A DNA stretch of 64,000 bases from Novosphingobium chloroacetimidivorans (lineage in GTDB: Bacteria > Pseudomonadota > Alphaproteobacteria > Sphingomonadales > Sphingomonadaceae), in contig NZ_JACHLR010000018.1 in the NCBI RefSeq assembly GCF_014204535.1, positions 35,126 to 99,125 of the forward strand. Direction: 5' to 3'. Positions 28,314-37,671 of the stretch are shown piece after piece (position 1 is the stretch's first letter; every line of letters starts with the position of its first letter). Position numbers and translations under genes: made by a program. Under the pieces are notes generated by a model. The model ran no database searches. It saw nothing but the letters and a program-made list of their open reading frames with translations, and had not been told where the DNA came from.

Positions 28314-29273
28314 TCACCAGTCCGGCGGCAAGGGCGGCATGAAGTCGCGCTGGCGCCACAAGGGCTGCGGCGGCTCCTCGGGATCGCGCTCGGCGAAATC
28401 GACGTAGCCGAAGAACGTCGCGATCAGCCGCTCGCCGGGCTCGGTGATTGCGGTGCGCCCATGCATGAAGCGCGTGTTGTCGAGCATCAGCACGTCACCC
28501 TTGCGCCAGGCGATGGCCACCCCGACGCGCTCGGCCGTCGCGCGGATCGCCTGGAGCCAGGCCTCCAGCACCGGGCGGCCATCATCTAGCAGGGGGAAAT
28601 CGGGACGGCGGTTGTTGAAGCGCGCGAACAGCAGGAAGTTGCCGAACGCAGGCTGGTCGGTGAACATCGGCCGATGCAGCGCCGGCCGCGTGAACAGGCG
28701 GACGATCTCGCCATGCAGCTTGCGGAAGAAATAAGGACAGTTTTCGGGCGGCGACAGCAGTTGCGCATCGGTCGGATCGGGTGTGCCGAGCCAGAACTCA
28801 AGCAGCCCCGGCCAGGTCGGCTTGATGTAGAGCAATCGTCGACCTTCGAGCCCTTGCCGCACTTCGGCAGGCAGCGCGCGGACCAGCTCGACCCCGTCGC
28901 AGATCGTGGTCGCCCCGCCAGCCAGCGGAGCCGAGAGGCAACCGAAGAAGGCCGCGTCCGGCTTCCACGGCTCGCGCGACAATTCCGGGTGGAAGTTGAA
29001 CGCGCCGGTCCCGCCATCCACCGTGAGCACGTTGCGCTCCGCATCGAGCATGCGACGGCCGGGACTCTCGTTGACGACGGACGTCGCACAGAACTGCCGC
29101 GCAAACCGGCCGAACGCTTCCACGTCGGTGGCGAAGCCGCGCAGCAGCAGCGCACCGTGTTCCTTGTAGAGCGAAACGATCTCGTCACGCTCCAAGGCAA
29201 GCACGTCACGCGTGCCATCCGCTTCGATCAGGACATAAGGGCGCCCCGGCGCTGGCAGGCTTACGGTCGGCAT
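28314..29273 (-). CDS. TauD/TfdA-like 2-oxoglutarate/Fe(II) oxygenase
   Basis: From the ATG at 29273 the protein has 319 residues. The iron site appears as NFHPELS (His-x-Glu in place of the more usual His-x-Asp) and a distal histidine in NTRFMHGRTAI, with the 2-oxoglutarate arginine in PGERLIATFFGY. ALLLRGF and GGATTICDG are further TauD-family strands. It should hydroxylate an unknown small molecule. A start at 29306 is possible but would overlap the divergent gene's upstream region more. It stands at the edge of the oxygenase-rich locus and is the first of its four 2-oxoglutarate-type enzymes. Confidence 0.85.
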   Translation of the reverse strand: MPTVSLPAPGRPYVLIEADGTRDVLALERDEIVSLYKEHGALLLRGFATDVEAFGRFARQFCATSVVNESPGRRMLDAERNVLTVDGGTGAFNFHPELSREPWKPDAAFFGCLSAPLAGGATTICDGVELVRALPAEVRQGLEGRRLLYIKPTWPGLLEFWLGTPDPTDAQLLSPPENCPYFFRKLHGEIVRLFTRPALHRPMFTDQPAFGNFLLFARFNNRRPDFPLLDDGRPVLEAWLQAIRATAERVGVAIAWRKGDVLMLDNTRFMHGRTAITEPGERLIATFFGYVDFAERDPEEPPQPLWRQRDFMPPLPPDW

Positions 29274-29322
29274 AGTGGCAGCAGGTAGCCGCTGATGGCC
29301 CCGCATGCTATACCCAAGCGCG

Positions 29323-30294
29323 ATGGCCCTGACACTTGCTGACCTCCTCGCCTCGCCGGACCATTACCTGCACTCCTTCGAAGACGCGGCGGCGGTGTTC
29401 GTGCCGATGGACCGCGCAGCCTATCACCGGTCGATCTTCCTCGACGGGCGCATCTCGCCGGCAGGCTCCGGTTCGATGCGGGTCCCGCTCTCGACGTTCG
29501 CCGGCCGAGTGCCACAGGCAGCCGAAACAGGCTGGATCTTCCACGTCGCCCATTGCGGATCGACGCTGCTCGCACGCGCGCTCGACACGCCGGACACCAA
29601 CCTTGTCCTGCGCGAGCCCCTCGCCTTGCGCCAGGCCGCGATCGCCGGCGATGGCGGCGTGCTCGCCCTGGCGGCGGCGAGCGTATCCAAGCGCTACCGG
29701 GCCGACCTGCCGACGCTGGTCAAGGCGAACGTACCGGTGAACTTCGTCCTGCCGCAGCTGCGCGGGCTCTATCCGCAAGCACCCGCATTGTTTCTCTACC
29801 TGAACTTAAGCGACTATCTGCTGGCGATCCTGCGCAGCGACGATCACCGCGCCTGGCTGCGCCGGGTCACGCAGCAGCTCGCCAGCCACCTGGGCGACTT
29901 GACCGCCCTGCAGGACGGCGAGCGCGCCGCCGCTCTGTGGCTGGCGCAAATGCGCGCCTATGCCGCCAGCATCGAGCAGCATCCACGCAGCCGCAGTCTC
30001 GACGCGGAACTGTTCTTCCAGGATCCTCAACCCGTGCTGCGTGCCGCGGCGACGCTGTTCTCGATCCCGCTCGACGACGGGACGATCGCGCAGATGACGC
30101 GCGGACCGCTGTTCACACGCTACTCGAAGAACCCGGAGCAAGCGTTCGATAGCGCGGCGCGGCGAGCACGCAGCGAGGCACTGTTGCCCCGGCTTGCCGG
30201 TGAGATTGCCAGTGCCGAAGCCTGGATCGCGGCGCATGGGTCCGACGCGCCGTCGGTTCTACGCGTCCTCGCCGGCGCCGCCCTGCTCGCCTGA
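29323..30294 (+). CDS. Sulfotransferase-fold P-loop protein A
   Basis: This 323-residue protein has a P-loop-like segment FHVAHCGSTLLAR at residues 73-85, equivalent to the 5'-phosphosulfate loop of sulfotransferases, and a later LFLYLNLSDYLLAIL strand-helix. It is clearly paralogous to the protein at 37668-38711: shared CxSTLLARA, xxExx then MxxGPxFTRxSK near the C-terminus. The P-loop lysine/arginine of classic sulfotransferases is missing, so sulfonation is unproven. It is divergent from the TauD-like gene. I chose ATG 29323; the in-frame 29305 start adds six residues. Confidence 0.65.
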   Translation: MALTLADLLASPDHYLHSFEDAAAVFVPMDRAAYHRSIFLDGRISPAGSGSMRVPLSTFAGRVPQAAETGWIFHVAHCGSTLLARALDTPDTNLVLREPLALRQAAIAGDGGVLALAAASVSKRYRADLPTLVKANVPVNFVLPQLRGLYPQAPALFLYLNLSDYLLAILRSDDHRAWLRRVTQQLASHLGDLTALQDGERAAALWLAQMRAYAASIEQHPRSRSLDAELFFQDPQPVLRAAATLFSIPLDDGTIAQMTRGPLFTRYSKNPEQAFDSAARRARSEALLPRLAGEIASAEAWIAAHGSDAPSVLRVLAGAALLA

Positions 30295-30302
30295 GTTGCG
30301 GG

Positions 30303-30854
30303 TCAGCGCAGGCGCATGCCCCGCACCGAGCGCTGGCCGTCCACCGCGATGAAATAGTTGCCCAGCGATCCGCTGCGGATGCGCACCTTGTCTCCGGGCT
30401 TGGGCGGGAACGGCATCGGATCGGTCGTCACCCACACCGCGCCACCATCCGCCAGGCGCAACTCGACGCGGCCATTGGCGACGACCCGTGCCGAAGCGAT
30501 CGTGGTGTTGAGTTCCTTGATGTCCTCGAACTCGGACTTGGCCGAGCCATCGCGCGCCTCCTCGCGATCGCCGCCGCCGAACAGACCGATGCGTGGCAGG
30601 GTGAAGCCGAACAGCGAGCGCCGGGCCGAGCGGATCTCCTGTCGATCCACGATCGTCACGTCCTTGGCCTTCACCGCCGCTTCCAGCTCACGCGCCGATG
30701 TGTCGAAGCAAGCGGCCCGCGCCTCGGCCACGGCGATCGCGCGGCACTTGGCGAACGAGTCCAGCAAGCGCGCGCTGGCGGTTTGCTGCTGGGCGTGGGC
30801 TTCGCAGGAGCACAAACCCAATGCCAACGCCGCCGCGATAGTCCGCCGTTTCAT
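30303..30854 (-). CDS. Hypothetical exported protein
   Basis: From ATG 30854 (preceded by GGAGGGG) the protein has 183 residues with a signal peptide ending EAHAQ. The mature part contains FAKCRAIAVAEARAACFDTSARELEAA, a two-cysteine helical pattern common in small exported sphingomonad proteins, then a beta-rich C-terminal half (VELRLADGGAVWVTTD, GDKVRIRSGSLGNYFIAVDG) that looks like a small SH3-like or OB-like barrel. It may bind the envelope. It is convergent with protein A and divergent from the first TonB receptor. Function unknown. Confidence 0.75.
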   Translation of the reverse strand: MKRRTIAAALALGLCSCEAHAQQQTASARLLDSFAKCRAIAVAEARAACFDTSARELEAAVKAKDVTIVDRQEIRSARRSLFGFTLPRIGLFGGGDREEARDGSAKSEFEDIKELNTTIASARVVANGRVELRLADGGAVWVTTDPMPFPPKPGDKVRIRSGSLGNYFIAVDGQRSVRGMRLR

Positions 30855-31096
30855 CTGCCCCTCCGATGTGTGTGGCCAAAGAGCTACGCGGCATAGGCCA
30901 GATCGGCAAGTCTCTACATGGACCTGTGGCATCTGTGTGACATGCCGCAAGAATATTGCATCGCTTGGGTGATCTCGTTTGCGATGCGGCGAAAGTGAAT
31001 TAGCCTCATTCCCATTGGGTCAAGGTTCAGCATCGCAGGTCCGGCGAAAAGACCTGCGCATTGCATGAGCAAGACCCCAATAGGGGACATGCACAT

Positions 31097-34000
31097 ATGA
31101 ACACTCGTTATCGCGCGCGCCTGCTCAACTCCTCGTTGCTGGTCAGCGCCGCCCTCATCGCCACGCCCGCACTGGCGCAGACCGCCGATCCCGACAGCCA
31201 GCCCAAGACCGGCGTCCAGAGCAGCGATCCTGCCGCTCCCGCGGCCGGCACCTCCAGCGCCGACGCCGCACCGCCGGCCGGTGAGAACAGCACCGGCGAG
31301 ATCATCGTCACCGGCTCGCTGATCCGCAACCCGAACATCGTCGCGTCCAGCCCCGTCAGCGTCATCGGTCAGGAAGAGCTCAACCTGCGGCAGGTGAACA
31401 CCGCCGAGCAGGTCCTGCGCGACCTGCCGGGCGCGGTCCCCAGCATCGGCTCGGCCGTGAACAACGGCAACGGCGGCGCGGCGTTCGCCGACCTTCGCGG
31501 CCTCGGCAACTTCCGCAACGTGGTGCTGCTCGACGGCAACCGCATCGCTCCTTCGGGCGTGGTCGGCCGCGTCGACCTCAACAACATCCCGCTCGCACTG
31601 ATCGAGCGCGTCGACACCCTCACGGGTGGCGCTGCGACGACGTACGGCGCCGACGCAGTCTCGGGCGTGATCAACTTCATCACCCGCTCTGACTTCACTG
31701 GCGTCGAACTGAACGCTTCGGAGCAGATCACCGAGCGCGGCGATGGCGAAACCTCGCGTATCGACCTGACCATCGGCGGCAACTTCGACGATGACCGCGG
31801 TAACGCGGTGCTGTCGGTCGGCTACCAGAACGCCGATCCGGTCTACCAGGGTCAGCGCAAGTATTCGCTGAACAACTACACCTCCACGTCGGGTGGCCGT
31901 GGCGGTTCCGGCACGACCGTACCGGGCCGCTTCACGCTCGGCACCGCCTTCAACAGCATCGTGCCTGCGACCGGCTCGTTGCGGCCTTATCTGGCCTCGC
32001 GCGACGGCTACAACTTCAATCCGTTCAACGTCTTCCAGGTCCCGTTCGAGCGCTTCAACATCTACGGCGCGGCGCACTACGACGTTGCCGACAACATCAA
32101 GCTGTACACGCGCGGCCTGTTCTCGAAGAACCAGGTCAGCACGATCATCGCGCCGTCGGGTCTGTTCAGCTCCGGCGTCGTCGTACCGCTGAGCAACCCT
32201 TACCTGCCCGCCGCCGCGCGCCAGCAGTTCTGTAATGCCGGCAACGTCTTCCTGGCAGGCCAGGATCCGATCAACAACCTGTTCAACGCCAATTTCAATC
32301 CGGGCGGCGTGTCACCGCAAGGCCCCCTTTCGGCGGCGGCATGCTCTGCCGCAGCGGCTGCCACCAACCCCGCAGACCCGAACTTCCGCACGGTGCTGAC
32401 AACGGTTGGTCGCCGCTTCGTCGAGGCCGGCCCGCGCCAGTCCGACTACACCACGCAGATCTTCGACTACCGCGCCGGCCTTAAGATCGACATCACCGAG
32501 ACGATCAACCTCGACCTCTCGGGTTCGTACGGTGAATCGTCGAACCGCCAGACGCAGACCGGATACGTGCTGACCTCGCGTGCCCGCGCCGCGGCCTATG
32601 CAACCAACACCACGACCTGCCTTGGCGGCGCACCTGCGGGCTCCTCGGCCGCCGGTTGCGTTCCGGTGAACCTGTTCGGAGAGGCCGGATCGATCACGGC
32701 CGCGCAGCTGCCGTACCTGACCCAGTCGGCAACAACCGAAGAGAAGACCTCGCTGGCACAGGCCCGCGCACTGCTCAGCGGCGACTTCGGCGGCGCCAGC
32801 TCGCCCTGGGCCGATGAGCCGATCGGTTTTGCCTTGGGTGGCGAGTTCCGCAAGTATCGCGCGGAGCAAATCGCGGACTCGCTGTCGCAAACGGCAGGCG
32901 AACTCGGTGGCGCTGGCGGCGCCGTGCCGAACTTCCGTGGCGGCTACCAGGTCTACGAAGCGTTCGGCGAAGTCATCGCTCCGCTCGTCGTCGATCGGCC
33001 CTTCTTCAAGAGCCTGACCGTCGAAGGCGGCCTGCGCTACTCGCACTACAACGTGCAGGGCGGCAGTGGTTACAACACCACGACCTACAAGGGCGCCGGC
33101 ACCTGGGAGCCCGTCGAAGGCCTGAAGCTGCGCGGCAACTACCAGCGCGCGGTTCGTGCACCAAACATCAACGAACTGTTCGCTCCGTCGAACACCGGGC
33201 TGACCAACCTTGCTTCGGATCCGTGCTCGGGCACCCGGCCGATCACCAATCCGGCGCTGGCTCCCGTCTGCATCGCGCAGGGCGCTCCGCCGGCAGCAAT
33301 CGGGCTGATCCTCAACCCGACTTCGGCACAGGCGAACGGTACGACTTCGGGCAGCCTCAACATCCGTCCGGAAAAGGCGGACTCGTACACCCTCGGCGTC
33401 GTATTCCAGCCGACCTTCGTGCCCGGCCTGTCGATCACCGTCGACTACTACCACATTCGCATCAAGAACGCGATTTCGCAGCCGACCGTGGGTGACATCG
33501 TCGGTGGGTGCTTCGATGCGCCCAGCGTCTCCAACCCGCTCTGCCAGTTGATCCGGCGCAACCCGGTCACCGGCGGCCTGGACGGCGACCCATCGACCAC
33601 GCAGGGCATCATCTTCCCGCTCTCAAACTCGGGTCGTATCCTGACCGACGGTATCGATGTCAGCGTCAACTACCGCCGCGACCTCGGCTTCGCCAAGTTG
33701 AACCTGAGCTTCATGGGCAACTGGACGAACCGTTCCGAGTTCACCGCAATCGTTCCGGGCTCGCTCATCCCCGCGGGCTTCCCGGGCGCCGGTGGTGCCC
33801 TGCCGGCTTCGGATGCGCGCGAGTGCGTGGGTCTCTATGGCCAGAACTGCGGCTCGCCGGGTTCGGCCGGCCCGAACTCGGCTCCGGGTTCGCTCCAGCC
33901 GGAGTTCACCTGGAACCAGCGCACCACGCTCACCTTCGGTTCCGTCGACGTGTCTCTGCTGTGGCGCCACATCGACTCCATGAAGGTCGAGCCAGGTGTG

Positions 34001-34276
34001 GTCGCGTTCGAGGGCACGATCGCCTCTGGCGCGCTGGCGGGCAAGGAAGTGAACTTCGGGCGTATCAAGGCCGCCAACTACTTCGACCTGTCGGGCCGGA
34101 TCGGCGTCAGCGACAACCTCGACATGACGCTGACCGTGATGAACCTGTTCGACAAGCAGCCCCCGCTCGTCGGCGGCACCATCGGGTCGACGTCGTTCAA
34201 CAGCGGCAACACCTATCCGTCGACCTACGACGCGCTGGGTCGTCGCTTTGCAGTGGGTGCTCGCTTCAAGTTCTGA
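31097..34276 (+). CDS. TonB-dependent receptor 1
   Basis: The 1059-residue outer-membrane protein has a signal peptide ending ALAQ, a Pro/Ala-rich linker, a TonB-box-like EIIVTGS, a plug domain (about 75-200, with EQVLRDLPG and LLDGNR) and a beta-barrel ending in the aromatic C-terminus VGARFKF. AGGGGA-like bases precede ATG 31097. Such receptors import large or scarce compounds using TonB energy. A strong terminator follows at 34303. It is flanked by sulfotransferase-fold and hydroxylase genes. The ligand is unknown; the size and plug resemble oligopeptide- or carbohydrate-type receptors of sphingomonads. Confidence 0.93.
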   Translation: MNTRYRARLLNSSLLVSAALIATPALAQTADPDSQPKTGVQSSDPAAPAAGTSSADAAPPAGENSTGEIIVTGSLIRNPNIVASSPVSVIGQEELNLRQVNTAEQVLRDLPGAVPSIGSAVNNGNGGAAFADLRGLGNFRNVVLLDGNRIAPSGVVGRVDLNNIPLALIERVDTLTGGAATTYGADAVSGVINFITRSDFTGVELNASEQITERGDGETSRIDLTIGGNFDDDRGNAVLSVGYQNADPVYQGQRKYSLNNYTSTSGGRGGSGTTVPGRFTLGTAFNSIVPATGSLRPYLASRDGYNFNPFNVFQVPFERFNIYGAAHYDVADNIKLYTRGLFSKNQVSTIIAPSGLFSSGVVVPLSNPYLPAAARQQFCNAGNVFLAGQDPINNLFNANFNPGGVSPQGPLSAAACSAAAAATNPADPNFRTVLTTVGRRFVEAGPRQSDYTTQIFDYRAGLKIDITETINLDLSGSYGESSNRQTQTGYVLTSRARAAAYATNTTTCLGGAPAGSSAAGCVPVNLFGEAGSITAAQLPYLTQSATTEEKTSLAQARALLSGDFGGASSPWADEPIGFALGGEFRKYRAEQIADSLSQTAGELGGAGGAVPNFRGGYQVYEAFGEVIAPLVVDRPFFKSLTVEGGLRYSHYNVQGGSGYNTTTYKGAGTWEPVEGLKLRGNYQRAVRAPNINELFAPSNTGLTNLASDPCSGTRPITNPALAPVCIAQGAPPAAIGLILNPTSAQANGTTSGSLNIRPEKADSYTLGVVFQPTFVPGLSITVDYYHIRIKNAISQPTVGDIVGGCFDAPSVSNPLCQLIRRNPVTGGLDGDPSTTQGIIFPLSNSGRILTDGIDVSVNYRRDLGFAKLNLSFMGNWTNRSEFTAIVPGSLIPAGFPGAGGALPASDARECVGLYGQNCGSPGSAGPNSAPGSLQPEFTWNQRTTLTFGSVDVSLLWRHIDSMKVEPGVVAFEGTIASGALAGKEVNFGRIKAANYFDLSGRIGVSDNLDMTLTVMNLFDKQPPLVGGTIGSTSFNSGNTYPSTYDALGRRFAVGARFKF

Positions 34277-34302
34277 GGCGGCGCACTTCGCAAACCGAAG
34301 AA

Positions 34303-34331
34303 GGGGTGGGCTTCGGCCCGCCCCTTTTTTG
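34303..34331 (+). terminator. Rho-independent terminator of TonB receptor 1
   Basis: A nine-base-pair stem (GGGGTGGGC / GCCCGCCCC) with a TTCG loop is followed by seven T residues. It begins 27 bases after the receptor stop. Confidence 0.9.
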
Positions 34332-34346
34332 TTGGTGGATTAACGA

Positions 34347-34501
34347 CCCTCCCCTGCAAGCCTGTCCCGAGCGTGTCGAAGGGCGGAGTTGCCAGATGCG
34401 TCAGCGGCTGACGAAGGGGTGTAACCGCCTCCGGATCAATCGACCGAGAGGGTTACACCGCCTCCACCACTCGCTTCGCGAGGGCTCCCTTGCAGTGGAG
34501 G
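34347..34501. repeat. REP-like composite element
   Basis: The ends are diverged copies of the element at 3661-3793 (CCCTCCCCTGCAAG at the left, CTTGCAGTGGAGG at the right). Inside the left arm is a CCCGAGCGTGTCGAAGGG unit typical of sphingomonad intergenic palindromes. It separates the receptor terminator from the convergent sulfotransferase gene. Confidence 0.65.
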
Positions 34502-34504
34502 ATC

Positions 34505-36145
34505 TTACAGCTGTTCAAACCCGAAGCGCTCGATCCAGGGTTGCAGGATCGGCAGCGCCGGAGCGAGGTGCGCGGCATAGCGATGCCACTGGCCGCGGCC
34601 GTCATAGAGGCCGCGCCGTACCTGGGTGGCGCTGGCGGTCTGCACGCCGCGGGTCTGCGCGGTACGATCGAAGCGGCGGAAGTCCTCGGTCCATTCCAGG
34701 CCGATGAACCCGGCCATGGCACGCACCGTCTCTTCGAAGTCAGTCACGAGCCTGTCGTAGCGTACTTCGTGGAACGCCAGCGGCAGGTGCTCGCGGCAAC
34801 GCTCGGTCAAGTCCATCAGCGCGCCATAGTGCCGCGCCGCGTCCTCCAGGTCGCTGAAGGCCCAGGCAGCAGGGCTCGGCGTGAAGTTGATGCGAAAACA
34901 GCTGAGCACGATGTCGCGCGGATCACGCCGCATGACCAGCACGCGTGCATCGGGGAAAAGCCGCGCGATGATCGGCAGCCGGGTGCCGCCCAGCGGGTTC
35001 ATATCGACGAACAGCTTGCCCGCGACTTCGCCGCCGTAGCCACGCACGCGGCCCCAGTACGCGGCCCGCAAGCGCACGATCTCTTCCGGATCAAGGCTGC
35101 CCAGGTCCGCCATGACACCGTCGTTGTCGACCAGCACGTCATCGGTATCGGCCAGCGTGTCGCGCTCCTCCAACGCGACTACGCCGGGCGCGCTCGCCAG
35201 GATGTTCTCGACCAGTGTCGTGCCTGAGCGCGGATAGCCGATCAGGAAAACGTGCCCGGCCGCCTCGCCTGCAACCGGGGCAACCTCTTGCCCGGCCGGT
35301 GCGACGGTCACCTGATCCGCGATCCTCTCGATGTACGCACGATGCGAGGGGCGGCCCGGAGCAGGTGCCAGCACATCGCCGTAGACTTTGCGGAAGTTCG
35401 CCTGCGCCTGCGCGTAGCTGGCGAAGGCCTCGTCCACGCGACCCTGGCGATCCAGCGCATCGCCGAGCAGGGTGAGCGCACGTGTCCGATCGTCGCCGTT
35501 CGGGTCCGCCGCCAGCAGCGCGCGCAAGTCCGCTTCCGCGGCCGCACCGTCGCGCGCCTCGATCGCCAGCGTCGACAGTGCGAAGATGGCGGCGGGATCC
35601 CGCGGCTGGATCGCCAGAGCGCGCCGCGCGAGTTCGCGCGCGACCTGCGTCTCCCCGCGCCGCGCCGCGATGTCGGCCAGCCGCCCCAGCGCGGGCGCAA
35701 GATGCGGATCGATGGCCAGCGCGCGACGATAGCTGTCGCTCGCAGCCGCCGTCTCGCGCAGCGCCTCGAGCGTATAGCCACGCTCCAGCCAGGCGGCGGC
35801 ATGGCGCGGCTCGGCGGCGATGACGCGGTCGAGCACGGCGAGCGCCTCGGGCAACTGCCCCTCCTTGCGCAGCACGGCCCCGATTGCGCCGAGCACCATC
35901 ACGTCGCCTGGAGCAAGCGTCAGGGCCTCGCGCAGCAGGCGGTGCGCGCCTGCGTAGTCGCCGGTCTCTTCGCGCCGCCATGCCGCCAGGTTCAACAGCA
36001 TCGCCTCGCGCTCGCCGGCGCGCAGCAGCGCCTCGGCCAGTTCCGCCGCGAGGGCGATGTCGCCCCCGGCCAGCGCCTGCTCGAGCTGCGCCCAGGCCTT
36101 TACGCGCTTGCCCTTCGACAGGGTCGCCGATGTCTTGCTTGGCAT
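34505..36145 (-). CDS. TPR-containing sulfotransferase
   Basis: The 546-residue protein has tetratricopeptide repeats over about residues 15-260 and a C-terminal sulfotransferase domain. The 5'-phosphosulfate loop is IGYPRSGTTL (302-311) and the 3'-phosphate motif is VLVMRRDPRDIVLSCFR (about 402-418), both well preserved, so PAPS binding is likely. The usual DKxPxN segment reads DMNPLGG, a departure to note. No signal peptide is seen; it is probably cytoplasmic. The TPR part may hold a protein or peptide partner. It converges on TonB receptor 1 and diverges from the small exported protein. Confidence 0.88.
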   Translation of the reverse strand: MPSKTSATLSKGKRVKAWAQLEQALAGGDIALAAELAEALLRAGEREAMLLNLAAWRREETGDYAGAHRLLREALTLAPGDVMVLGAIGAVLRKEGQLPEALAVLDRVIAAEPRHAAAWLERGYTLEALRETAAASDSYRRALAIDPHLAPALGRLADIAARRGETQVARELARRALAIQPRDPAAIFALSTLAIEARDGAAAEADLRALLAADPNGDDRTRALTLLGDALDRQGRVDEAFASYAQAQANFRKVYGDVLAPAPGRPSHRAYIERIADQVTVAPAGQEVAPVAGEAAGHVFLIGYPRSGTTLVENILASAPGVVALEERDTLADTDDVLVDNDGVMADLGSLDPEEIVRLRAAYWGRVRGYGGEVAGKLFVDMNPLGGTRLPIIARLFPDARVLVMRRDPRDIVLSCFRINFTPSPAAWAFSDLEDAARHYGALMDLTERCREHLPLAFHEVRYDRLVTDFEETVRAMAGFIGLEWTEDFRRFDRTAQTRGVQTASATQVRRGLYDGRGQWHRYAAHLAPALPILQPWIERFGFEQL

Positions 36146-36222
36146 AACGCGGACGGCTCTCGTCGATCTTTACCCGGGCCGCAACCTGTCATAGAAATTG
36201 CCTTCTTGAGAAGGGCCCGACG

Positions 36223-36486
36223 ATGATGCAACTCCTGGCAGCAGCCGCCGTCCTCCTGGCCAGCGCCGCGACGCCCGCCGAACCACCCAAGCGCGACGAA
36301 GCCGAGAAGTCGGCGGACAGTGCCGACAAGAAGATCTGCAAGCGCTTCATCGAGACCGGTTCGCTGGTGAAAGGCTATCGCACTTGCAAGACCAAGCGCG
36401 AGTGGGAGCGTGAGCGCGATGCACTGCGGGCGAACAATGGCAACATCAATTCGTGCGCGAGCATGGGCCAGACCGGCAGCTGCTGA
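36223..36486 (+). CDS. Small exported cysteine-containing protein
   Basis: The 87-residue protein starts with a short signal peptide (MMQLLAAAAVLLASA) and has a mature part of about 70 charged residues with four cysteines: KICKRF, YRTCK, NSCAS and the last residue. AGAAGGG lies upstream of the ATG. It resembles short uncharacterised periplasmic proteins of sphingomonads. Its position between a TPR-sulfotransferase and a beta-hydroxylase makes it a possible substrate or partner, but that is speculation. No enzyme motif is present. Confidence 0.75.
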   Translation: MMQLLAAAAVLLASAATPAEPPKRDEAEKSADSADKKICKRFIETGSLVKGYRTCKTKREWERERDALRANNGNINSCASMGQTGSC

Positions 36487-36501
36487 CATCCGACCGTCCG
36501 G

Positions 36502-37671
36502 CTAAGCTCCGGCCTGGTCCTCTGCCGTGATGCCGTAGGCGCCGATCGCCTCGTAGAGAGCGGTCAGCCCTTCGCGCTCAGCGGGGCTGAGGTCCGGGCG
36601 CCAGACCTCGAACAGCAGCACGACGCGGGTTTGCTCGCTCTCGTTCCAGGCCTCATGCTCGATGGTGTCGTCGAAGATCATCGTCCGCCCTTGCTCGACC
36701 ACGCGCTTGTGGTTGCCCACCCGCAAGTGGCAGCGCGGCGGCACGATCAGCGGCAAGTGGCAGATCAGCCGCGTGTTGATCATGCCGTGGTGCGGCGGGA
36801 TATGCGTGCCGGGCCGCAACACGGAAAACAGCGCCATGGGCGAGCGGCCGGCGATGTGCGGGATCGGCAAGTCCGCCAGCGCCGCCATCGTCGCAGGGAA
36901 ACGGGAGGCATTTTCCGGCACCAGCACGCCGCCGCGATAGAGGTGAAACGCGCTCCAGCGCGGATCGGCGAGCAGCGCGTGACGCTTGGCCGGCCGGTTC
37001 GCCTCCGCCGCGACATAAGGCGCGAGCACCTCGTCGCTGGCGAGCAGCGCCTCCAGTTCGTCGCGGATCGCTGCCGTCGCCGCCTCCAACGCCGGCACCC
37101 AGGCGAACTCCTCGCGCTCGAAGAAGGCGCGCTGCGACAGGCCGGGGTAATAGAAGCTCGTGGGCTGCTGCAGCTGGACTTGCGCCCTGCCCGCCAGGAT
37201 CTCCAGCGCCTCGCTGAACCGCGCATCGGTGCGTTCGGGCGCGACGCCGCTCGCTTGCAGGTGCCGACGTAGATGCTCCTCGAACGCGGCTCCAGCACGT
37301 GCGACCGCGCTCTCTGCCCGCCGCAGCATGTCGAGCAGGTCTTGCGGAAGGCGCCCGGCGAGCGGAGCGTGTCTCAACGCGGCCTCGTACCAGCTGACCG
37401 CAGCGCGCGGATCGTCGGCCGCGGCGAGCAAGTCGCCCCGCATGATCAGGGCGTAGAGATTGGCCGGCTCCGCTGCGAGCACGCTTTCCAGCGCGCGATG
37501 CGCGGCCGCGGCATCCCCCAGCATCGCGCAAGCCTGCGCAAGGAGGATCCGCATCTGCGCCGTTGCCTGCCCTGCGCGCTCGACGGGATCGAGGACTGCG
37601 CGTGCCGCTTGTCCATCGCCACGGCGCAAAGCGGCCAGAGCCACGTGCTGCGGCGTGGCGGGATCCGTCAC
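36502..37671 (-). CDS. TPR-fused aspartyl/asparaginyl beta-hydroxylase 1
   Basis: The 389-residue protein has TPR-like helices (about 10-110) followed by an AspH-type double-stranded beta-helix domain. The iron ligands are the histidine in PPHHGMINTRL (His294) and in FDDTIEHEAWN (His339); as in AspH there is no acidic ligand. It should use 2-oxoglutarate, O2 and Fe(II) to hydroxylate an Asp/Asn-type substrate. The start is GTG 37671, overlapping the stop of the sulfotransferase-like gene as GTGA, so both are co-translated. It is close kin to the protein at 38793-40079. Confidence 0.87.
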   Translation of the reverse strand: MTDPATPQHVALAALRRGDGQAARAVLDPVERAGQATAQMRILLAQACAMLGDAAAAHRALESVLAAEPANLYALIMRGDLLAAADDPRAAVSWYEAALRHAPLAGRLPQDLLDMLRRAESAVARAGAAFEEHLRRHLQASGVAPERTDARFSEALEILAGRAQVQLQQPTSFYYPGLSQRAFFEREEFAWVPALEAATAAIRDELEALLASDEVLAPYVAAEANRPAKRHALLADPRWSAFHLYRGGVLVPENASRFPATMAALADLPIPHIAGRSPMALFSVLRPGTHIPPHHGMINTRLICHLPLIVPPRCHLRVGNHKRVVEQGRTMIFDDTIEHEAWNESEQTRVVLLFEVWRPDLSPAEREGLTALYEAIGAYGITAEDQAGA

